This document shows, in pieces, positions 1 to 5,083 of a DNA stretch of 6,033 bases (positions are counted from its first letter, which is position 1; each line of letters begins with the position of its first letter). Source of the stretch: Bacteroidales bacterium (GTDB lineage: Bacteria > Bacteroidota > Bacteroidia > Bacteroidales > JAADJA01); NCBI GenBank assembly GCA_021106665.1, contig JAIOTR010000051.1, positions 1 through 6,033 of the forward strand, given 5' to 3'. Made by a program: the position numbers and the translations under genes. Under the pieces are notes generated by a model that saw nothing but the letters and a program-made list of their open reading frames with translations, had not been told where the DNA came from and did no database searches.

Positions 1-202
1 ATATGTTTTGTTTGAAACTGTTTTCATCAAGCAAACCATACTTTAGTGATCTCTTCTGCTTTTTGAGCCATGTATTATTAAGTTTATCAGCCTTTTCAGA
101 TGATTTGCAAACCAAGGTGATTTGAAAAGGAAAACTACTTAAATAATTAAAAATATCAATTCCCAGTTTACCGCAACCTATGATACCAATTTTTTCAATC
201 AT
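1..202 (-). CDS. 3-hydroxyacyl-CoA dehydrogenase, N-terminal fragment (gene runs off the window)
   Basis: Only the first 67 codons are in the window; the gene continues past base 1. The protein opens with a beta strand and a Rossmann dinucleotide-binding loop, GIIGCGKLG (G9, G11, G14 of a GxGxxG motif), starting at residue 6. A stretch near residues 43-61 (TWLKKQKRSLKYGLLDE) resembles the helix-and-'KG.L' segment after the second strand in 3-hydroxyacyl-CoA dehydrogenases. That family interconverts 3-hydroxyacyl-CoA and 3-ketoacyl-CoA in the cytoplasm using NAD(H) or NADP(H). The second strand ends in LVCKSS (residues 30-35), without the acidic residue usual in NAD-dependent members. The ATG at 202-200 overlaps the TGA of the upstream radical SAM gene by one base (TGATG), so the two are probably translationally coupled. 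The family call rests on the N-terminus and on neighbours that handle acyl-CoA; another Rossmann dehydrogenase is possible. Confidence 0.72.
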   Translation of the reverse strand, partial: MIEKIGIIGCGKLGIDIFNYLSSFPFQITLVCKSSEKADKLNNTWLKKQKRSLKYGLLDENSFKQNI

Positions 203-1776
203 CAGGCTACACTTTGCGCATCGGGTTTTTCTTGATCTTTCCAGGGGCCTTTGTCTACTTTTGCAATTAAAGATAGGTATTTATCCTTATTGGCGTTTAA
301 TTTCTCGATATGCTTATGCATGCCAAGCATTGATAAAAGTAAGGGTGCAGCAGTATCTATCGAAAGTTTTTTTTGCTTGATCAACTTCCAAATCTCGAAA
401 AAGAATTTTTTCTTATAGGTATCTTTGGTGAATACATATTCCCTTAATATCAGGATGGTTGTTTTTATTTTTAAACCAAGAGATGGCGGATCACTTTTAT
501 TTTCCCGTGTAAAATATCCTTTCCTAAGAAGATTGATTGTTCTTTCGTAGTTGGCTTTAAATGAATATAACTTTTCCATTGTTTCTAAATACCTCACGAA
601 GATCTCTTTTTGGGACATATTATAGTAATGGAGTACCGGGAACATGCCGCCACTGTATTTCCTGTTAGCATCAACCCATCGCCCTTCTTTCGACATCCTG
701 GCGAAAAGTTCGGTACCCGGAGTCACACCAATCAGACTGACCATTACATAGGGCAATTCTGCTTCGATAGAGAAATTGTAAATATTGTCAAACTCATCAA
801 GCGTATCGTTATCGAATCCGACTATAAAAGACCCATATGTCATCATCCCCAATTTGTGAATGCGATTAATGCCTTCTTTGTATTCTGTGGTCGTATTTTG
901 TAGCTTTTTGGTCTCTTTCAGACTTTCTGGGTTTACCGATTCGAATCCTAAGACAACATATATACATCCGGCATCAGCCATGGATTTCAGGAGTAATTCA
1001 TCGTGAATGACATCAAGACTGGCCTGGCAAATCCATGAAAGTCCCAGCGGTTTTATCCTATTCAGAAGTTCAAACGTATATTTTTTATTGGTAATAAAAT
1101 TATCATCTACAAAAATGACTTTTTTAATGGGCAATGATTCCAGTTCCTCAATAACATTATCGATGTTCCTGTATCTTACCTTTCTGCCGAACATTTGTGA
1201 TACAAGGCAGAATTCACATTTATACGGACAACCACGACGGGTTTGAACACTTACTGACATTATTTTGGAGGTGTCAATAAGATCCCAACGGGGGATTACA
1301 TTTGATTTAAAATCAATTTTGGTATCAGATGAATATACTTTTTTCAACTTCCCTTCTTCAAAGTCTTTGAGACATTGCTCCCATAAACCTTCCGCTTCAC
1401 CAACCACAATGCTGGTGGCATGCTTTTTCCCCTCCTCCTGCTTGTAAGTAACATATGGCCCGCCAAAAACAACAGGTATGTTTTGATCCATGTATCTTTT
1501 GGCCACTTTGTAAGCCCTTTCAGAAGATGCAAGATAAGTACTGATACCTACCAGATCAGGTTTGAATGACTCGGGAATATCACTGATCAACTCATCCACA
1601 ATGCGGACATTGTAATACTTTGGTGTAAGGGCAGCAATAATGGGAAGTGCAAGTGATGTATAAGCTGTTTTTTTACCCAGTAATTTTGTCATTTCGATCT
1701 GGGTTCCAAAATGCATAAAATCTTGCTTGGGATTGATCAGGAGAAGATTGTATTTATAATTATTATTCTGGCTCAC
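202..1776 (-). CDS. B12-binding-domain radical SAM protein (complete)
   Basis: A 524-residue cytoplasmic enzyme. Residues about 10-140 look like a cobalamin-binding Rossmann-like domain (LLLINPKQD near the start, PDLVGIST at 73-80, VVFGGPYVT at 102-110, VVGEAEG at 124-130). No DxHxxG cobalamin-ligand motif is seen, as is common in this radical SAM class. The radical SAM core follows: RRGCPYKCEFC holds the 4Fe-4S cysteines C183, C187 and C190 (CxxxCxxC), then FVDDNF (222-227), QASLDV (251-256) and LGFES (276-280). The C-terminal 150 residues resemble the extension (DUF4070-like) found in hopanoid C-2 methylase-type proteins. Known relatives methylate or rearrange unactivated carbons; the substrate here is unknown, and a lipid or acyl thioester is inferred from the neighbours. 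The start is GTG at 1776-1774: the frame is closed by TAA at 1806-1804, and the next Met (residue 21) would cut into the first strand. A 299-bp gap separates it from the KASIII gene. Confidence 0.92.
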   Translation of the reverse strand: MSQNNNYKYNLLLINPKQDFMHFGTQIEMTKLLGKKTAYTSLALPIIAALTPKYYNVRIVDELISDIPESFKPDLVGISTYLASSERAYKVAKRYMDQNIPVVFGGPYVTYKQEEGKKHATSIVVGEAEGLWEQCLKDFEEGKLKKVYSSDTKIDFKSNVIPRWDLIDTSKIMSVSVQTRRGCPYKCEFCLVSQMFGRKVRYRNIDNVIEELESLPIKKVIFVDDNFITNKKYTFELLNRIKPLGLSWICQASLDVIHDELLLKSMADAGCIYVVLGFESVNPESLKETKKLQNTTTEYKEGINRIHKLGMMTYGSFIVGFDNDTLDEFDNIYNFSIEAELPYVMVSLIGVTPGTELFARMSKEGRWVDANRKYSGGMFPVLHYYNMSQKEIFVRYLETMEKLYSFKANYERTINLLRKGYFTRENKSDPPSLGLKIKTTILILREYVFTKDTYKKKFFFEIWKLIKQKKLSIDTAAPLLLSMLGMHKHIEKLNANKDKYLSLIAKVDKGPWKDQEKPDAQSVA

Positions 1777-2075
1777 AAACAGAAAATTTAATTTGTTAGA
1801 AATTTATTGTTTTATATATGTAAAATTTCTCCGTGTCTCTTTGTGTCTCCTTTGTGGCACTTTTGCCAAGGGCATTCCTTTGGAAGTGAAATACCCGCCT
1901 GACCGGACGGGCAGGGCTGTTACACAGAGTTGCACAAAGAAGACACAGAGTTTCTCAAAGAAAAAATTAAAAGGATATGGATAATTCAAAATGTTGACAT
2001 TTAGTAACATATTAATTTTTTACTCTTTTTAATACACACAATAACTGTAAATTAAGCGTTAGTGCGAAACTTCAG
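1777..2075. other. Intergenic gap between the KASIII-like and radical SAM genes
   Basis: This is the only sizeable non-coding stretch in the window. Its central part is the inverted-arm repeat (1828-1956). The flanks (1777-1827 and 1957-2075) are very AT-rich. The part nearest the radical SAM gene contains TAAATTTC on the minus strand (1806-1799), close to the Bacteroidota -7 consensus TAnnTTTG, but without a convincing -33 element. So whether 1776-202 has its own promoter or depends on read-through from the upstream genes cannot be settled from sequence. I see no tRNA, small RNA, riboswitch or strong U-tailed terminator here. Confidence 0.6.
1828..1956. repeat. Interspersed repeat element: inverted arms around two hairpins
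   Basis: The left arm (1828-1856) is built of three units, TCTCCGTG, TCTCTTTGTG and TCTCCTTTGTG. The right arm (1923-1951), read in reverse complement, gives the same pattern as ACTCTGTG, TCTTCTTTGTG and CAACTCTGTG. The arms are therefore imperfect inverted copies. Between them lie two hairpins. At 1866-1883 there is a 7-bp stem (CCAAGGG/CCTTTGG, one G-T wobble) with a CATT loop. At 1894-1916 there is a GC-rich imperfect palindrome centred on CCGG at 1903-1906. 'TCTCTGTGTCTTTGTG'-like repeats occupy intergenic gaps in many bacterial genomes, including Bacteroidota (recalled knowledge, not searched). Both strands stay open across the region, but the would-be peptides come from the repeat and have no protein-like features. 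The function is unknown; folding of the transcript, termination or mobility as a non-autonomous element are all possible. Confidence 0.7.
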
Positions 2076-3200
2076 TTAATAATATTTCATCGTAAATCCA
2101 GCCTGCATAAATTTGCTCACTTCCGTAACAAAACTAAGTATTAAATCATTTCTTTGCAGCTTTTCTTCCCGCATGATCTTGTCAAGGCATACAAAAACCA
2201 TAGGAGGCCCAATGTAACCCATTGTACTCATTTTGGTGTAAAGCTTATCTCTATTTATTCCAAGTTCTTCACATTCATCCATCACCAGTTCCGAAATATG
2301 CTTTGAGGGGAAATTAACCTGGAAAAAACGTACCTTTTCAATATCAATCTTATAATTGTCTATCATCCGCTTCAATCCTTTATAAAAGACTGATCCACCG
2401 TCCTCATTAAAATGTATGCGCAATTGTTCATTGAACATCTGTGCCAAATGATGGTACCCCTTTTCGTATTCTTCTTTTGGGTTCATCCAGTATGCCGGTC
2501 GTTTGTTCAGCATGGCTGCAGGTTTATTGCCACCCACTGATTCCATTATTACATTTTCGATGAACAGTCCGCTATTATTTTCCGGATTGGCTTGTAATAG
2601 AAGCGCTCCTGCACCATCACTCAAGAAGTACCTGAGGAAAGCTTCTTCCTTTGTTACCAATGGCTGATTGTAATACTCTGCCCTTAATTCTGAAGATGAT
2701 ATTCCGGAAGAAAGTACAAGCGCATTTTTGTACCTGCCAAGCCTTAACATGTCATAAGCGATCAAAAGAGCCTTATAAGCAGAGGTGCAATTGGCATGGA
2801 CAGAAATTTCTCCACATTTTTCAATTCCCAATGATTCCTGAATTCTTACTGAAGCAGTAGGCATCTGATCCTGGTGTGCGCTGCCATAAACGATCAGGTC
2901 GATATCTCCGGTTTTCAATCCAGCAAAATCAAGTGCATTTTTTGCCGCTTTTACCGACATTGTAATGTTATCCTCAGTAAATTGATGTGTAATAGGATCA
3001 ATGGCAAAATAGTAATTCTCAACTTCGAGCATTTCTTTCATCAATCCTTTCATTCTCTTCAGCCACTTCTGAATTTTAACCGGTGCATTATCGAGCATTC
3101 CCAGAAAATCATCCACTTCCTCAATGGATATCGGATTTCCCGGCAAAAATGAGCCTGTTCCTATCACCTTGATTTTTATACCTGTATCAACCTCTGTCAT
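2076..3200 (-). CDS. KASIII (FabH-like) 3-oxoacyl-ACP/CoA synthase, atypical active site
   Basis: A 374-residue thiolase-superfamily condensing enzyme, about 50 residues longer than typical FabH (about 320). Visible landmarks are IKVIGTGSFLPGN at 8-22, DIDLIVYGSAHQDQMPTASV at 99-118, the nucleophile segment HANCTSAYKAL with Cys138, and LSDGAGALLLQ at 193-203. FabH enzymes start chains by condensing an acyl-CoA with malonyl-ACP; relatives join two acyl chains or make esters and amides. Extra sequence lies before residue 80, around W47-KRMKG and ENYYFAID. The usual HQAN motif is replaced by FQVN (293-296), so Phe293 stands where the catalytic His is expected. The usual GNTS is replaced by GYIG (328-331), so Tyr329 stands for Asn. 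These alignments are by eye; His301 could act instead. The ATG overlaps the end of the preceding crotonase gene by 14 bases, implying coupled translation. The role is probably the C-C bond-forming step of this operon, though a non-decarboxylative acyltransferase is also possible. Confidence 0.88.
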   Translation of the reverse strand: MTEVDTGIKIKVIGTGSFLPGNPISIEEVDDFLGMLDNAPVKIQKWLKRMKGLMKEMLEVENYYFAIDPITHQFTEDNITMSVKAAKNALDFAGLKTGDIDLIVYGSAHQDQMPTASVRIQESLGIEKCGEISVHANCTSAYKALLIAYDMLRLGRYKNALVLSSGISSSELRAEYYNQPLVTKEEAFLRYFLSDGAGALLLQANPENNSGLFIENVIMESVGGNKPAAMLNKRPAYWMNPKEEYEKGYHHLAQMFNEQLRIHFNEDGGSVFYKGLKRMIDNYKIDIEKVRFFQVNFPSKHISELVMDECEELGINRDKLYTKMSTMGYIGPPMVFVCLDKIMREEKLQRNDLILSFVTEVSKFMQAGFTMKYY

Positions 3201-3906
3201 TTAACTGATTTTTTTCTCCGACAAATTTATCCATTTCAATTAAGTATTCCTTTTTATTGAATTTTCTGTAATCGATGCCGGCTATTTCGGCAAGTTTTTC
3301 AGCAGCGCTTAAAAGTTTCTTTTTAGGGATGATCCTGTCAATTATTCCATAGTCTGATCCATCGGCTGCACTAAAATTATTGCCTTTGATAACTAGTTCC
3401 AATGATTTTGCCTTTGGAATCATTTTTATAATTTTTTGCACTCCTCCAATTCCGGGCATCAGGTTATAGGATGATTCCGGTAAGCCGAGAACAGCATTTT
3501 CAGTACACAGCCTGAAATGACAAAATAAAGTCAATTCAAAAGCCGCTCCAATGCATACTCCCTGAATAGCTGCAATTACCGGGATATTCCATTTGTCAAA
3601 AGCCAGAAAACTGTTTAGGTTATTTTGAATAGAATCAGGGTAATTTGATATATTTCCATTATTATCAAACCGGGTATGATTGTAAATTGTGGTGATCAAT
3701 TCGTCAAGATCGGCACCTGATGAAAAATGGCGGCCATCCCCATAAACTATAACAGCTTTCACATTTGAGTTAGGAATAATGTTGGTTGAAAGATCATTTA
3801 ATTCCAAAAAGAATTCAGTAGTCATGGCATTGGCTGGAGGCCGGTTGAGTACCAAATGCCCAATCTTTTTCTGTTCTTGCCATAATAGGGTCTTATACTT
3901 AGCCAT
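3187..3906 (-). CDS. Enoyl-CoA hydratase/isomerase family protein (second crotonase copy)
   Basis: A 239-residue crotonase-fold protein, slightly shorter than the usual 255-260. The oxyanion-hole segments are GRHFSSGADL (58-67) and QGVCIGAAFEL (115-125). The two glutamates matching the hydratase pair of rat crotonase (Glu144/Glu164) are present as E124 and E144 (GLPES), followed by MPGIGG. Hydration/dehydration or double-bond isomerisation of acyl-CoA is therefore chemically plausible. Compared with the upstream crotonase, about half of the residues in the 52-residue core (108-159 here) are identical. However, the usual GGG is GAA (G120-A122), and the conserved Asp of the C-D-x-R segment is His130. 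The C-terminal helices are short and have diverged. It starts with ATG at 3906, 30 bases after its paralogue, and its TGA lies inside the KASIII gene. It may act on a different double-bond position or form mixed oligomers with its neighbour (inference). Confidence 0.9.
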   Translation of the reverse strand: MAKYKTLLWQEQKKIGHLVLNRPPANAMTTEFFLELNDLSTNIIPNSNVKAVIVYGDGRHFSSGADLDELITTIYNHTRFDNNGNISNYPDSIQNNLNSFLAFDKWNIPVIAAIQGVCIGAAFELTLFCHFRLCTENAVLGLPESSYNLMPGIGGVQKIIKMIPKAKSLELVIKGNNFSAADGSDYGIIDRIIPKKKLLSAAEKLAEIAGIDYRKFNKKEYLIEMDKFVGEKNQLNDRG

Positions 3907-3936
3907 ACTTAAATTATTGTCCCGACTTCAACAATT

Positions 3937-4680
3937 TTATTCGTTTTTTAGTTTTTTAGCTTCATCAATAGCCAACTCGCAAAACATTTTAACGTCTCTT
4001 TTTACAGCTTCAGTGAATTCCAATTCACGTGAATTTTTTAATGAGCGCATCAGCATATTGATAACCTTGATCGGGCGGTTCTCTACCAATTTATTTAAAT
4101 AGTTTTTACTGAATTCCAAAAAACCATATTTGGGTATAACATAATCAACTATTTTTAACTCCAGTGCTTTCCTTGCATTTATGGTGTCCCCTGAAAATAA
4201 AATATCCATGGCTGTTTTTTTCCCTGTTAGTCTTTCTAACCTTGCTACTCCTCCTATTCCCGGAATCAGGTCGTGATTTATTTCAGGGAAGGCAAACATG
4301 CTTCTTTCTGTACATATCCTGATATCGCATGATAAAGCTATTTCCAATCCGCCGCCAAAACATACTCCCGATATTGCTGCAACAACCGGGATTTCAAGAT
4401 CATCTATATAATTCAGCAGATCATTCCCTTTACTTAGATTGGTAAATAGATCATTTTCATTTTTTGCCAATTCCATCAGATTGTTTAAATCTGCTCCACC
4501 TGAAAAATGCCTTCCCGCACCTGTTATAATTAATCCCTTAATATTTTCTTTTAACCAGGATTTGAGTTGATCTATTGATACAAATTCGGGATTGATCAGG
4601 TAATTCTCAGGGGGATTGTTTAAGGTCAATATACCCAATGAGTCATCTACTTCCCAAGTAATATTTTTCTTGTCACTCAT
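3937..4680 (-). CDS. Enoyl-CoA hydratase/isomerase family protein (first crotonase copy)
   Basis: A 247-residue crotonase-fold protein of near-normal family length. The CoA-binding and oxyanion-hole motifs are GRHFSGGADL (56-65) and SGVCFGGGLEIALSCD (104-119). Both glutamates expected for enoyl-CoA hydratase chemistry are present, E113 (GGGLE) and E133 (FPEI), followed by IPGIGG (139-144). It should add water to, or remove water from, 2-enoyl/3-hydroxyacyl-CoA, or shift a double bond; the substrate is unknown. I place the start at ATG 4680-4678. A TTG codon directly before it (4683-4681) is also in frame, but ATG is the better choice and leaves 5 bases after the thioesterase stop codon. Its position after the thioesterase and before a paralogue and a condensing enzyme suggests a biosynthetic acyl-CoA cycle and not degradation, since no acyl-CoA dehydrogenase or thiolase is in view. 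Confidence 0.92.
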   Translation of the reverse strand: MSDKKNITWEVDDSLGILTLNNPPENYLINPEFVSIDQLKSWLKENIKGLIITGAGRHFSGGADLNNLMELAKNENDLFTNLSKGNDLLNYIDDLEIPVVAAISGVCFGGGLEIALSCDIRICTERSMFAFPEINHDLIPGIGGVARLERLTGKKTAMDILFSGDTINARKALELKIVDYVIPKYGFLEFSKNYLNKLVENRPIKVINMLMRSLKNSRELEFTEAVKRDVKMFCELAIDEAKKLKNE

Positions 4681-4685
4681 CAATT

Positions 4686-5075
4686 CTATTTCTTTTTGGT
4701 CAGATCAACTAAATCATCAGGTATATCTTCAGGCATATTATCGCTGTCAAGCAAAATTGTTTTAACATTGGCCTTTGCGGCAAATAAGCCGTTTGTTTTG
4801 TTTTTTATTTTATGTTGAAAAACAAGGTAAGGAGCTTCTTTTTTTATTTTTGTTAAAACTACAATTTCATCAAAAAGCCTGATCTCTCTTATATACTTTA
4901 CATGTACTTCAGTTACCACCAGTTTTTTACCTGAACTCTGTAATTTATCGAGCAATTTTTGATCACGCATGATCTCCCACCGGGCTTGCTCCATGTAGTT
5001 GAGGTAAACAGCATTATTCACATGGTTATATGAATCCAGTTCATATCCTTTAGCTTTAAGGTGGTATTCAAACAT
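4686..5075 (-). CDS. Acyl-CoA thioesterase, hotdog fold (4-hydroxybenzoyl-CoA thioesterase type)
   Basis: A 129-residue single hotdog domain of normal family length. The N-terminal signature YELDSYNHVNNAVYLNYMEQ (11-30) matches the 4HBT pattern. D14 stands at the position of the catalytic Asp in Pseudomonas 4-hydroxybenzoyl-CoA thioesterase, and H18-V-N20-N21 is followed by E29 on the central helix. The beta sheet follows (VTEVHVKYIREIRLFDEIVV at 54-73, then LVFQHKIKN and AKANVKTILLD). The enzyme probably hydrolyses an acyl-CoA or acyl-ACP in the cytoplasm as a homotetramer, releasing the product or removing stalled intermediates. The chain specificity cannot be read from sequence. The ATG at 5075 lies 8 bases after the upstream radical SAM stop, and no Shine-Dalgarno motif is present. 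The TAG stop is 5 bases before the crotonase ATG. Confidence 0.9.
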   Translation of the reverse strand: MFEYHLKAKGYELDSYNHVNNAVYLNYMEQARWEIMRDQKLLDKLQSSGKKLVVTEVHVKYIREIRLFDEIVVLTKIKKEAPYLVFQHKIKNKTNGLFAAKANVKTILLDSDNMPEDIPDDLVDLTKKK

Positions 5076-5083
5076 AATATAGA

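Noticed and set aside
1344..1532. Minus-strand open frame of 62 codons
   Set aside because: It sits inside the radical SAM gene in another frame, without domain features.
1799..1806. Candidate Bacteroidota promoter box TAAATTTC upstream of the radical SAM gene
   Set aside because: It matches TAnnTTTG except for the last base, but no -33 element is found at the right distance, and AT-rich sequence yields such matches by chance.
1828..1956. Possible CRISPR array
   Set aside because: The repeated units are only 8-11 bases, abutting and partly inverted, with no spacers and no cas genes.
1793..2010. Short open frames on both strands across the intergenic gap
   Set aside because: They are created by the low-complexity repeat arms and hairpins. 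The same region being open on both strands and the Lys/Arg/Cys-rich products argue against a real protein.
1991..2010. AT-rich hairpin after the KASIII gene as a terminator
   Set aside because: The stem is 7 bp with a bulged G and is followed on the transcribed strand by only three T's, too weak to call an intrinsic terminator.
180..3152. Several open frames of 60-100 codons on the plus strand (for example 610-903, 1007-1246, 2651-2860, 2874-3152)
   Set aside because: They lie wholly or almost wholly opposite well-supported minus-strand genes, have no recognisable domain, and have compositions expected from antisense frames.
3779..4102. Plus-strand open frame of 107 codons
   Set aside because: It spans the junction antisense to the two crotonase genes and shows no family motif; it is a shadow of those genes.
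4681..4683. TTG as the start of the first crotonase
   Set aside because: The next codon is ATG, which is the stronger start and keeps a 5-base spacing from the upstream stop; TTG use would add only one residue.
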